Source: Meconema thalassinum (Eukaryota > Arthropoda > Insecta > Orthoptera > Tettigoniidae). From it: 64,000 bases of DNA. This document shows positions 14,385 to 25,880 of the stretch, in pieces. The translations under genes were made by a program, and so were the position numbers. The stretch's first letter is position 1. Each line of letters starts with the position of its first letter. The notes beneath the pieces are model-generated. The model was given only the letters and a program-made list of their open reading frames with translations, was not told where the DNA came from and made no database searches. The DNA lies in NCBI GenBank assembly GCA_946902985.2, contig OX336398.1:234070556-234134555 (forward strand), written 5' to 3'.

Positions 14385-14605
14385 TTATGCGATATTGGAG
14401 ACAGAGTCAAAGTTTATTCTGTCTCTCCTTTACTCCTTGTCTTCTGAACTTGCCGTCTATGACGTCACGTTATTACCCCGTCTCAGCTCTTACGATGTGG
14501 CAGTAAATGACGGAGCATTTAACGTAAGGAGAAGTGGGGTTCAAAGAAAATAATTCACGGAGAAATAATATACTAGGTAAAGTTAAAGGGGACGTAAAAC
14601 ATCGG
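14385..14605 (+). repeat. Unclassified interspersed repeat, copy A
   Basis: Shares a recognisable order of words with 17060-17285: GATATTGGA, TCTCTCCT, TTGTCTTCTGAAC, TGACGTCACGTTATTA or its variant, GATGTGGCAGTAAATGACGG, and GCATTTAAC followed by AAGGAGAA. The two copies are direct and about 2.7 kb apart. They might be pieces of one transposon family. No coding content is seen. Confidence 0.75.
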
Positions 14606-14652
14606 TTTCTTAGTCATAGATGATCTCCTCTATATTACTTCCCAATGGGCTG

Positions 14653-14765
14653 AGATTTGCTGATGGCATTCTCATCTTAGCCGACACATCAGAGGACTTG
14701 GATGAGTTTTCAAATCGTATGGACTCCGTCTTGAGGAAAGAATTCGAGATGAAAATCAATGAATG
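14653..14765 (+). pseudogene. LINE reverse-transcriptase scrap (RTE-like)
   Basis: Translation of the plus strand gives LRFADGILILADTSEDLDEF and then SNRMDSVLRKEFEMKINE before a stop. This matches, residue for residue over much of its length, the region around the catalytic FADD box of the minus-strand LINE at 27541-29000, which reads ILADKPEDLNEF and MDSVLRKEF. The second aspartate of the YADD/FADD-type catalytic box is glycine here (FADG), so the scrap is dead. It is truncated on both sides. The open frame on the opposite strand (14610-14876) is a shadow. Confidence 0.85.
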
Positions 14766-15229
14766 AACCCGCGCAACGAATAAGCGACTCCGCGCCATCT
14801 TGGTCTGTTTTGAGATTATGGTGGAAATAGGTATCTGGTCCCATTTGGCATCAAATGACGTGTTAAACGTGCACACAAGTGCCTCCTATGGGTAGATATT
14901 TGCAATTGAAATGCCACGTGCGTGAAAGAAGGACTCTGGTATTCTAAGATGGAGGACGTCAGGAAGTAGAGATCTCTCCGTCAGCTAGCGAACGTGACCA
15001 TATCGGCCGTAGACGTAAACGGAACATGTAAAAGTGGAAGGATTTCAATAGAAAGATGTTGAAAGATGCTGGGGAAGCATATGAAAATCCTCAAGGCGTA
15101 AAATTCCAGCAGAAATACAACCAAAAGTGGTGAATAGACAAAGGACCTCCGTGATTTCACCTGGGTGTCAGAAAGCCAGAATTTGGTATTGATAGCTCTC
15201 AATTTGAATATATCCCTGTTGATAATGTA
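14766..15229. other. No recognised feature
   Basis: Mixed-composition sequence. A 73-codon minus-strand frame (14981-15202) has no recognisable motif. Nothing supportable is seen. Confidence 0.5.
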
Positions 15230-15637
15230 GAGAGTAAGTTGTTCTATTTAGGGACTAGGTGGCATCGTTGTCATCAGCCCCATGTACTTGCGTGTGGGAG
15301 CTGTCTAATAACCTGCGTAATTGTGGTGAATGCTAGGGTGTGTACGTGTTTGTGGAGCTAGGATTGGTGAGAATGCGACCTTGGCATGTTAGTTAGGCTA
15401 TCATCTCGATATTTGTTTGGAGAAGAAATGGGAAACTACGGCAAACAACTTTTAGGATAGACAAGGGAGGTACCGGGAATATACTCCTCGGTTATCCTCA
15501 CAAATTTAAGTGTACTTTGTTCGAACAGTCATATCAGGATTTAAATTCTCCTTAGCAAACCCGGGGATCGAACCCAAGCCGTCTAAAAAGGGGCAGTTAC
15601 CACACTTACCCCTAAACCACTCACAGCTACTGTAGAG
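15230..15637 (-). mobile_element. tRNA-derived SINE, minus strand
   Basis: Read on the minus strand, the element begins near 15637 with a tRNA-like head. It has an A-box-like stretch (GTGGTTTAGGGGTAAGTG) and then a B box (GGGTTCGATCCC, complement of 15565-15580). A body follows, ending in the words CATGGGGCTGATGACA near 15275. That ending, just before the 3' end, resembles the tail of known insect SINEs. It cannot be a working tRNA: the acceptor stem does not pair and the head runs into a body of about 300 bp. Confidence 0.75.
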
Positions 15638-16068
15638 AATAAGTGGCTCGTAATATCTTAGCGTGATGGATTCTACAATATATAATCGGTGTCCTCTTTA
15701 GCATAAGGATGAACCAGTAAACCTAACCTTTTCAGGGGGAAGACACCATAGTACAGCCTTGTCCCCTGAAGATCCAATGCTAAACGTAACCTTCTTGGTC
15801 CCCACAACAAGCCCTCAAAATGTGAAATGGGAATTTTGAAACACACTGCATGGAATAAAAAAAAATTAACTAATCTTCAAATACGGATCTGATCTCACCT
15901 TAAGCGTAAATTAATACCGTAAGGCGTACGTAGTACGTCTGGCATCGCAGCGAATTAGGTTGAGTTGCACACACACTCACAATGCCAGTGAACTAATTTT
16001 TACCGTGGAAGTGAGGAGAGGGCAGTGACGTATTATTGACTTACCTAAATGGCTAACGCGCGGACTAG
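15638..16068. other. No recognised feature
   Basis: No open frame, RNA gene or repeat relationship could be identified in this stretch. Confidence 0.4.
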
Positions 16069-16848
16069 CTACTGTCGACTAAAATATTATGTGTACTCGA
16101 GTTTGAAGGTTGTTTGTGAAGTAACCAATAAACCTACATAAAATCCAATAACAACATCATTTTCATCGTTCTATTTTACGTTAGTTCATGTAGGTTTGGA
16201 ACTTTTAATTTATAATTTAATATTTTTTATCGCAGTTGGAACAAAAAAAAAGTGCCTGTTTTTAAGCGTGTTTCAACCATGCGTCTCATTTATGAATTAT
16301 TATCTCACAAACCCGTCATCAGATCGAATCCAAATTTTAACACAATATATATTGAAATGTTGTATAACTGGTGTATTAATTTCAAAATTGTGTGTGTCCA
16401 AGAAACATAGTTGTTATCATTTTTGTTAGTTAACTTTTCCTCGGCTCGGGGTGGTTGGAAAATTTAATTCTTGGTCGCGTTGTAATCCTTATACATCAAA
16501 AAGGTATGCTGTATGATTGTCAAATACTTGAATTAATTCACTTATTTTATATCGGTTTGTATTTGTACGGGGAATTAAGACATGGTTCACCAGTTAACCG
16601 CTCCGGAGAAAGCTAAACATCGTTGCCAAGATGGGCTCAATATCAGCAACGGCTTAAAAACGGGCACTTTTTGTGTTCCAACTGCGATAAAAAAATATTA
16701 AAATATAAATTAAAAATTCCTAACTTACATGAACTAACGTAGAATAAAACGACGAAAATGATGATGTTATTGGATTTTATGTAGGTCTATTGGTAACTCA
16801 CAAACAACCTTCAAACTCGAATGCACATAATATTTTGGTCGACAGTAG
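16069..16848. mobile_element. 780-bp fold-back element with roughly 200-bp arms
   Basis: The left arm (16069-16267) and right arm (16652-16848) are reverse complements with modest divergence. Matching landmarks are CTACTGTCGAC with GTCGACAGTAG at the tips, and the stretch from CGCAGTTGGAACA to TGTTCCAACTGCG toward the middle. The 384-bp spacer holds no recognised gene. The form is that of a fold-back transposon or long-armed MITE. No clear target duplication was found. Reading frames at 16196-16429 and 16790-17062 run across the arms and are not convincing genes. Confidence 0.85.
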
Positions 16849-17059
16849 TAGTCGACATGATGGTGCACTGGACTCTCAGGATGCTCCTGGTATGCGCTTC
16901 TGTATTAGCAAAGCCGCTGTGTTGGATAGAACTGGTTTCTTTTGCTCGTGGTCAGTACAGGCTACTCAGTGGAGGAGTTACCTTCCCTCCTGTATAGCCC
17001 ACAATGGCCTTTGCCACCAAACATCTTTCTATGTGTCTCCAGAGAATACTTACCCTCGT

Positions 17060-17285
17060 TAACGATGATGTGATATTGGAAAGAGTTTTTACATATCTCT
17101 CCTCCACTTTAACTCGTTGTCTTCTGAACGAGCGAATCTTGTCTTTTATTACATCACATTATTACGGCCCCCTCTCGCCTCATAGCTCGTGATGTGGCAG
17201 TAAATGACGGTGCATTTAACATAAGGAGAAATGGAAAAAGGATTCACTGAAAAGTAATAAACTAAGTGATGATAGAGGAGACGTA
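17060..17285 (+). repeat. Unclassified interspersed repeat, copy B
   Basis: Direct repeat of 14385-14605 with GATGTGGCAGTAAATGACGG conserved. It ends 40-50 bp before the 32-bp satellite. Confidence 0.75.
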
Positions 17286-17329
17286 CAATATGGGATTGTT
17301 GCCCGAAGATACATCAATAAAATAAAACC

Positions 17330-20300
17330 CTCTTGGCACGCCAGAAGGTGGAGGTAAATCCCTCCCGGCACGCCGGAAGGTGGAGGTCCCTCTCAGCACG
17401 CCAGAAGGTGGAGGTAAATCCCTCTCGGCACGCCGGAAGGTGGAGGTCCCTCTCGGCACGCCGGAAGGTGGAGGTCCCTCTCAGCACGCCAGAAGGTGGA
17501 GGTAAATCCCTCTCGGCACGCCGGAAGGTGGAGGTAAATCCCTCTCGGCACGCCGGAAGGTGGAGGTAAATCCCTCTCGGCACGCCAGAAGGTGGAGGTA
17601 AATCCCTCTCGGCACGCCGGAAGGTGGAGGTCCCTCTCAGCACGCCAGAAGGTGGAGGTAAATCCCTCTCGGCACGCCGGAAGGTGGAGGTCCCTCTCAG
17701 CACGCCAGAAGGTGGAGGTAAATCCCTCTCGGCACGCCGGAAGGTGGAGGTAAATCCCTCTCGGCAGGCCGGAAGGTGGAGGTAAATCCCTCTCTGCACG
17801 CCGGAAGGTGGAAGTCCCTCTCGGCACGCCGGAAGGTGGAGGTCCCTCTCAGCACGCCAGAAGGTGGAGGTAAATCCCTCTCGGCACGCCGGAAGGTGGA
17901 GGTAAATCCCTCTCTGCACGCCAAGCGTGGAGATAAATGCCTCTCGGCAAGCCGGATGGCAGAGGTAAATCCCTCTCGGCACGCTGGAAGGTGGAGGTAA
18001 ATCCCTCTCGGCACGCCGGAAGCCGGAGGTAAATCCCTCTCGGCACGCCGAAAGGTGGAAGTAACAACCTCTCGGCACGCCGGAAGGTGGAAGTAAATCC
18101 CTCTCGGCACGCCGGAAGGTGGAAGTAAATCCCTCTCGGCACGCCAGAAGGTGGAGATAAATCCCTCTCGGCACGCCGGAAGGTGGAGTTAAATCCCTCT
18201 CGGCACGCCGGAATGTGGAGGTATATCCCTCTTGGCACGCCGGAAGGTGGATGTAAATCCCTCTCGGCACGCCGGAAGGTGGAAGTAAATCCCTCTCGGC
18301 ACGCCGGAAGGTGGAAGTAAATCCCTCTCGGCACGCCAGAAGGTGGAGATAAATCCCTCTCGGCACGCCGGAAGGAGGAGGTAAATCCCTCTCGGCACGC
18401 CGGAAGGTGGAGGTAAATCCCTCTCGGCACGCCGGAAGGTGGAAGTAAATCCCTCCCGGCACGCCGGAAGGTGGAGGTAAATCCCTCTCGACACGCCGGA
18501 AGGTGGAGGTAAACCCCTCTCGGCACACCGGAAGGCGGGGGTAAACCCCTCTCAGCACGCCAGAAGTAGGAGGTAAATCCCTCCCGCCACGCCAGAAGTT
18601 GGAGGTAAACCGCTCTCGGGACGCCAGAAGCTGGAGGTAAATCCCTCTTGGCACGCCGGAAGGCGGAGGTAAATCCCTCTCCACACGCCGGAAGGCGGAG
18701 GTAAACCCCTCTCGGCACACCGGAAGGCGGAGGTAAACCCCTCTCAACACGCCGGAAGTTGGAGGTAAATCACTCTCGCCACGCCAGAAGTTGGAGGTAA
18801 ATCGCTCTCGGGACGCCAGAAGTTGGAGGTAAATCCCTCTCGGCACGCCGGAATGTGGAAGTAAATCCCTCTCGGCACACCGGAAGTTGGAGGTAAATCC
18901 CTCTCGGGACGCCAGAAGTTGGAGGTAAATCCCTCTCGGCACGCCAGAAGGTGGAGATAAATCCCTCTCAGCACGCCAGAAGTTGGAGGTAAATCCCTCT
19001 CGGCACGCCGGAAGGTGGAGGTAGATCCCTCGCGGCACGCCAGAAGATGGAGGTAAATCCCTCTCGGCCCGCCGGAAGTTAAAGGTAAATCCCTCTCAGC
19101 ACGCCAGAAGTTGGGGGTAAATCCCTCTCGGCACACCGGAAGTTGGAGGTAAATCCCTCTTGGCACGCCGGCAGTTGAAGGTAAGTCCCTCTCAGCACGC
19201 CAGAAGTTGGAGGTAAATCACTACCGGCACGCCAGAAGTTTGAGGTAGATCCCTCTCGGCACGCCAGAAGTTGGAGGTAAATCCCTCTCGGCACGCCGGA
19301 AGTTGGAGGTAAATCCCTCTCAGCACGCCAGAAGTTGGAGGTAAATCACTATCGGCACGCCAGAAGTTTGAGGTAGATCCCTCTCGGCACGCCAGAAGTT
19401 GGAGGTAAATCGCTATCGGCACGCCAGAAGTTTGAGGTAGATCCCTCTCGGCACGCCAGAAGTTGGAGGTAAATCCCTCTCGGCACGCCAGAAGTTGGAG
19501 GTAAATCCCTCTCGGCACCCCGGAAGTTGAAGGTAAATCCCTTTCGGCACGCCGGAAGTTGGAGGTAAATCCCTCTCAGCACGCCAGAAGTTGGAGGTAA
19601 ATCCCTCTCTGCACGCCAGAAGTTGGAGGTAAATCCCTATCGGCTCGCCAGAAGTTAGAGGTAGATCCCTCTCGGCACGCCAGAAGTTTGAGGTAGATCC
19701 CTCTCGGCACGCCAGAAGTTGGAGGTAAATCCCTCTCGGCACGCCAGAAGTTGGAGGTAAATCCCTTTCGGCACGCCGGAAGTTGGAGGTAAATCCCTCT
19801 CAGCACGCCAGAAGTTGGAGGTAAATCCCTGTCGGCACGCCAGAAGTTGGAGGTAAATCCCTATCGGCTCGCCAGAAGTTTGAGGTAGATCCCTCTCGGC
19901 ACGCCAGAAGTTTGAGGTTGATCCCTCTCGGCACGCCAGAAGTTTGAGGTAGATCCCTCTCGGCACGCCAGAAGTTGGAGGTAAATCCCTCTCGGCACGC
20001 CAGAAGTTGGAGGTAAATCCCTCTTTGCACGCCGGAAGTTGGAGGTAAATCCCTCTCGGTACACCGGAAATTGGAGGTAAATCCCTCTCGGCACGCCGGA
20101 AGTTGGAGGTAAATCCCTCTCGGTACACCGGAAGTTGGAGGTAAATCCCTCTCGGCACGCCGGAAGTTGGAGGTAAATCCCTCTCGGCACGCCGGAAGTT
20201 TGAGGTGGATACCTCTCGGCACGCCAGAAGTTGGAGGTAAATCCCTCTCGGCACGCCAGAAGTTGGAGGTAAATCCCTCTCGGCACACCGGAAGTTGGAG

Positions 20301-21360
20301 GTAAATCCCTTTCGGCACACCGGAAGTTGGAGGTAAATCCCTCTCGGCACACCGGAAAATGGAGGTAAATCCCTCTCGGCACGCCGGAAGTTGGAGGTAA
20401 ATCCCTCTCAGCACGCCAGAAGTTGGAGGTAAACCCTCTCGGCACGCAGAAGTTTGAGGTAGATACCTCTCGGCACGCCGGAAGTTGGAGGTAAATCCCT
20501 CTCGGCACGCCAGAAGTTGGAGGTAAATCTCTCTCGGCACACCGGAAGTTGAAGGTAAATCCCTTTCGGCACGCCGGAAGTTGGAGGTAAATCCCTCTCA
20601 GCACGCCAGAAGTTGGAGGTAAATCCTTCTCTGCACGCCAGAAGTTGGAGGTAATTCCCTATCGGCTCGCCAGAAGTTTGAGGTAGATCCCTCTCGGCAC
20701 GCCAGAAGTTTGAGGTAGATCCCTCTCGGCACGCCAGAAGTTGGAGGTAAATCCCTCTCGGCACGCCAGAAGTTGGAGGTAAATCCCTTTCGGCACGCCG
20801 GAAGTTGGAGGTAAATCCCTCTCAGCACGCCAGAAGTTGGAGGTAAATCCCTGTCGGCACGCCAGAAGTAGGAGGTAAATCCCTATCGGCTCGCCAGAAG
20901 TTTGAGGTAGATCCCTCTCGGCACGCCAGAAGTTTGAGGTTGATCCCTCTCGGCACGCCAGAAGTTTGAGGTAGATCCCTCTCGGCACGCCAGAAGTTGG
21001 AGGTAAATCCCTCTCGGCACGCCAGAAGTTGGAGGTAAATCCCTCTTGGCACGCCGGAAGTTGGAGGTAAATCCCTCTCGGTACACCGGAAGTTGGAGGT
21101 AAATCCCTCTCGGCACGCCGGAAGTTGGAGGTAAATCCCTCTCGGCACGCCAGAAGTTTGAGGTAGATCCCTCTCAACACGCCAGTAGTTGGAGGTAAAT
21201 CCCTCTTGGCACACCGGAAGTTGGAAGTAAATCCCTCTCGGCACGCTGGAAGTTGGAAGTAAATCCCTCTCGGCACACCGGAAGTTGGAAGTACATCCCT
21301 CTCGGCACACCGGAAGTTGGAAGCAAATCCCTCTCGGCACGCCGGAAGTTGAAGGTACAT
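17330..21360. repeat. 32-bp satellite array (satellite 2), about 125 copies
   Basis: The consensus unit is CCTCTCGGCACGCCGGAAGG plus TGGAGGTAAATC, 32 bp. The left 0.6 kb also contains 28-bp units lacking AAAT. From about 18.7 kb rightward the usual form is GAAGTTGG instead of GAAGGTGG, so the array has two sequence domains. CGGCACGCCG gives a small dyad in most units. The minus-strand consensus contains no stop trinucleotide at all, so all three minus frames stay open for hundreds of codons (up to 574). The resulting 32-residue protein repeat (RGIYLQL, CREGFTSNF, AERDLPPTSG) is a reading artefact of 3 x 32 bp. No initiation context or expression evidence is visible. Confidence 0.98.
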
Positions 21361-21430
21361 TTCAATGTTTCTTATTCACTAAGTGTGCTATTTGTATACC
21401 TACGAATGGTTCACATGTTTAGCATAGCGC

Positions 21431-21826
21431 TTTCGGTGGCGTAGTCGGTAACATGCTGAGCTTCTATGCCCAAGATAGCGGGTTCAAACCCGGCCGAATC
21501 CGTCGGATTTTTTAAGAGCATTCAAAATCCCTCGGTATGCCTTCCTTTGGGGGGGGGGGGGGAAGTAAAGCCGGCGGTCCTATGTCATAGATTTATGGCG
21601 TGTTAAAGAACCTTCCACTTATTACACCTGTGTGAAGCTCAATTGGATAGGTTAAGAATGTAAACAACGCTCTTAGGTTTTTACGTTCGTTGCCAAGAGC
21701 CGAGTGCGGTGGCGTCTAGTAGCTGAGTCCTGAACTTGGTCTAGTAGTCGTTGATGGTGGTACTTGGAGGCAAAAGTAGGAACTATTTGAAACATTGTAA
21801 GTTGCAGCCTGTACTTACATTAAAAA
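21431..21826 (+). mobile_element. tRNA-derived SINE (family E), copy 1
   Basis: The tRNA-like head has an A box near 21434 (GGTGGCGTAGTCGG) and a B box (GGGTTCAAACCCGG) near 21481. The body contains AAATCCCTCGGTATGCC, a G run, AAAGCCGGCGGTCC, GTTAAAGAACCTTCCAC, TAAACAACGCTCTTAGG and TAGGAACTATTTGAAA, and ends in an A-rich tail. Copies are at 63399-63789 (plus) and 56712-57703 (minus, split). It starts about 70 bp beyond the end of satellite 2. Confidence 0.9.
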
Positions 21827-22302
21827 CAGATAACACACACTAATACAGTCATCACAATTAACACCGGTTATCAGACAGATTCTACACACACCCAAAGTAC
21901 ACGGGGCTACATGACCGCGTTGTCGCAGCCCCTAAAGTTAAGAACCAACCATGTTTAGCATCTTATAATTCCGAAAATATTTTCCTCATCCCTCGGCGTA
22001 AGGGTTCTTAGTGATCGTGCCCGGACTGTCGCTGGGGATAACCATGTTCGCTACATTACTGTAAGAACTGAAAGTTGCTCAGTGACTGCTTTGGGGAGCA
22101 AACGATGCTTGATGGTCGTGGTTTTGCCCAATTTTCTCCAAACTAACTTAAGGTAAACATCGGGTGAAAAGTTCCTGGGTAACGTCCTCAATACTAGGCA
22201 CATAACACTGTACTTCAACAGTTTTAAATATCGATGTACACACAAGTACACGGGTCTGATGACCATCATGTCCCAATGCTCTAATATGACGTAACAACAA
22301 TA
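21827..22302. other. No recognised feature
   Basis: A 72-codon minus-strand frame (22051-22269) has no domain I recognise. No repeat relationship was detected. Confidence 0.4.
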
Positions 22303-22416
22303 TTACTTACTTTCTCACTCACGTATTTATTTACTTATGCCCTTAGTTTCTTACGCCCGTACTTACTTTCTTACTTACTTACTTACGCCCTTACTTTATT
22401 ACTTATTTACATACTG
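22303..22416. repeat. Short degenerate (TTAC)n array
   Basis: Irregular TTAC tetranucleotides broken by CGCCC words, the same pattern as the large array at 25235-26257. The two are separated by 2.8 kb of other sequence. Confidence 0.9.
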
Positions 22417-25234
22417 TAACCTTTATGCATCTGTGATTGCATAAATTCTACATATTTATTTCAACAAGATTTTATTCATGTTTCAAAGCTGATGTGAGAA
22501 AGACGTTGCCTGTAGACCAAAGGGCAACAAAGGAAGACCCGTACGTGCTTTTTCTACAACTTTCACCGAGCGCGGACAATGGAGAGAGGAGGAGATCGGC
22601 AAACATCAGGTAACCACATGGGCTTAGACAACGCGAAACGGTTATTCAACCAAGCGGGCAGATACGAAAATTTCAACGATCACTTACTAGATAAACCCCG
22701 CCCATTTGAGAGAAATTGGAGCAGTAATTAAAATGCAGAAACATGAATTACACCATCGTATAGGGGACAATCCCAGCCTCTCAGAAGTATTTTCAAAATT
22801 TAAATTGAGTCATTCTGTGATTTTTGCCAGAATTAAAACGAAATTAGGGGGCGGATTTGAAACTACCAATAGCAGCGAGGGACGCAAGACGCGACCAAAT
22901 CCCGCCGAAATTAAGGAACAATGAAGGGAATTACGGAGCTCATTATCTAAGGATCCAGCGATCGGATTTTGGATTAAAAGAAGCCATGAGACATTGAAAA
23001 TGAGGACGTTCGAATGAGCTAATTTACATATTCATGCGAGTGTTATTATAGAATAAAATTCTAAAAGCTCCCCACTCCGAGTACTTCTTCGACAAATCAT
23101 ATAAATAATAGCTGGAGACGCAGCGAAAACAGTTCTACTTTGGGCGCTGCAGAGGCGCGATCCCACGATCGTCGTGTTCTGAACTTAACAAAATTTTACA
23201 AGTTCTACAGTTCTACTTTGGGCGCTGCAGAGGCGCGAGCCCACGATCGCCGCGTTCTGAATTTAAGAAAATTTTATAAGGATAAGCAGTTCTATCTTGG
23301 CACATTTCAATATCGTTAAGTGTTCGCGAGTGCGAATCGGAACAGTACCGCGAGTGTGCATACCGTTGACAGTGCGAAACAGTTATATGGTAGAGATAGC
23401 CACACGTGCTATTAGCATCAAAGTCAATGAGATAGGAAGCTATGAACTATCAGCTGAATTGAGTAGGTTGATGATGGCTTTAGGAAGTAGGAGCTACACA
23501 CGCGAGAACCGTGCATTGTAATAATAATAATAATTCACAGTGGACCTTTGCTTTGATGATTTTTTTTTTTTGGAAACCGTGTGTAAAATTCTCCTCCTTG
23601 CAAGATGAACCAATTGATCCAGAAGGCTGATATCAAGGACCAGATCATCACCAACATGATGTATACGAGATAAGTAGATATTGCATGGGGCATGTTTGCC
23701 ATAGCGCATCCCATCATGGGAGTCGGATAGGTTTATCTCGATCATAAGCAATTATGATAAAATAGTATTTTGGGCACAGCAGGCATGTTTTGTGTAAATT
23801 TGTGTATATTTGTCATTTAAGATTTTTTGTGTGTTTTTTATAAAGTAAGATTCGTATATGAGCATCAAATCTTGTTTAATTGTGTTTTGTTTGAGGGTTT
23901 CAGTAACTTTGCTGAATGCACATTTAAGGGAATAATTGGGTTGATAGTGCTTACGCACGACCATAACGTAAAAGCTAGTATGGGGGAGATAGCTTGACAT
24001 TGTGACAAAGACCAGTAGTGACACTGAAATTAGGTGAACAGTAAGTAAGGTATTGAAGACCACACCAAAGTAAAGAAAGGTAAGATGGAATGGCTAGATG
24101 ACAATATAATATTCAGAAAAGGTTGAGAGTTGATCCTTGGTTGAGCTGAAATTAAGGACGGAAGCGGTATTCCTGTGTTCTACGATGATATAAATGGTAA
24201 GTGAAATGATTGAATTCATTGTCTGATGAGAGTGCATTATAGCTCCGTCGGAAAGGTAACTGTACAGCTCGAGCCCAAGGCAGTCATACGGAAAGCAGAT
24301 ATAAAGATTATGGTCAGTCGTCTGAATTCTGAAAGGAGCAGCGAAGGTCGTTGCTTGCCTAGCTGGTTTATTATGGTGTGAAGGTGTCTGTCACAAGGTC
24401 GGGAAACTACGTTGAATGGTATTGTTCTTTTGCGAGGGAAGGTAGTAGAACTTCCGAGGGTTTGTTTCTTTTTTGTACCGCATCAGGAAGCGATGTCATG
24501 TCTTGTAATATAATTTTGAGTGCATTCATTATAGTTGTTTGTTTATTAAAAATAATGGGGCATCGGCCACCGAAGTGTGTTTATTTGATGCTTCATGTAT
24601 TTTGACTTGTTTTGGTTTACCGTAATTAGCAGAGTTATAGCTCTGAGCCAGTTAGTTGTTTATAAGCTAGAACATGCACACATGCCTGTGGCCTAGAATA
24701 AGGCTATTGCCTTCATCATTGGACTCTTGTGAGGAAGAATGATGATTGTACGAGAAACCCTGTCCGAACCCCAAAAAACAATTTTGCAATTGTAAACATG
24801 AGTGCGCATTTTTGACAGAATGGTTGGGCTATTCAGACCATAGTTTGATGAATTAAGTCTGTTGACATTTTAGTTTTGATCTTGAAGCAGTGGACTGCAG
24901 TGAATTAGATTATTTTCTTTTCCTCGTTTCAGCCAGTGTGATTATAATTTATCTTTTACAATTTGATTTGTTGATTAGAATCTTAGCTTGTGTTCAGAAT
25001 AATTTAAGGGAGTATATTTTTGTTGTTTTATTGTCTGTGGATGGGAGCAAGTGGGAGATGCTATTTTTGAATAAATTATTTTATATTAGGAGTTCTCTGA
25101 CATACTGATTTTAAGTTAAGCCTCCTGTGATCCTTGATGATATCCCTAGGGTGTTTAAATTAAGTTAGAGCCACACCGAACAGACCATTACCCCGAGCTA
25201 GAGTCGGCATCCTAGGAACCATTGAAGGGTACAA
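22417..25234. other. Unclassified DNA between two TTAC arrays
   Basis: Contains a 72-codon frame (22706-22924, lysine- and glutamate-rich), a 78-bp direct duplication (see separate entry), an AAT run near 23520 and AT-rich sequence. Several 70-100 codon frames lack recognisable domains. Because matching TTAC arrays lie on both sides, it may be a large insertion into one array. I could not find terminal repeats or a target duplication to prove it. Confidence 0.4.
23131..23297. repeat. 78-bp tandem duplication, just over two copies
   Basis: AGTTCTACTTTGGGCGCTGC followed by AGAGGCGCGA starts at 23131 and again at 23209. A third partial start is at 23288. Copies differ at a few positions (GATCGTCGTG against GATCGCCGCG). 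It is GC-richer than its surroundings and could be the subterminal or promoter part of an element. Confidence 0.9.
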
Positions 25235-25728
25235 TACTTACTTAATTACGCCCTTACTTACTTACGGCCATACATACTTACTTACGCCCTTACATTATTA
25301 CTTATTTACATACTTACTTACTACCTTACTTACTTACGCCCTTACTTACTTACTTATTTACATACTTACTTACTTACATACTTACTTACTTACTTACGCC
25401 CTTACATTATTACTTATTTACATACTTACTTACTTACTTACTACCTTACTTACTTACGCCCTTACTTACTACCTTACTTACTTACGCCCTTACTTACTTA
25501 CTTATTTACATACTTACTTACTTACATACTTACTTACTTACTTACGCCCTTACATTATTACTTATTTACATACTTACTTACTTACTTACTACCTTACTTA
25601 CTTACGCCCTTACTTACTACCTTACTTACTTACGCCCTTACTTACTTATTTACATACTTACTTACTTATTTACATACTTACTTACTTACTTACTTACGCC
25701 CTTACTTTATTACTTATTTACTTACTTA

Positions 25729-25772
<44 letters not shown>

Positions 25773-25838
25773 TTTACATACTTACTTACTTACATACTTA
25801 CTTACTTACTTACGCCCTTACATTATTACTTATTTACA

Positions 25839-25880
<42 letters not shown>

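Noticed and set aside
17314..19038. 574-codon minus-strand open frame and the many overlapping long frames up to 21365
   Set aside because: All are translations of the 32-bp satellite, which simply lacks stop words on that strand. There is no domain, no unique sequence, and frames overlap one another.
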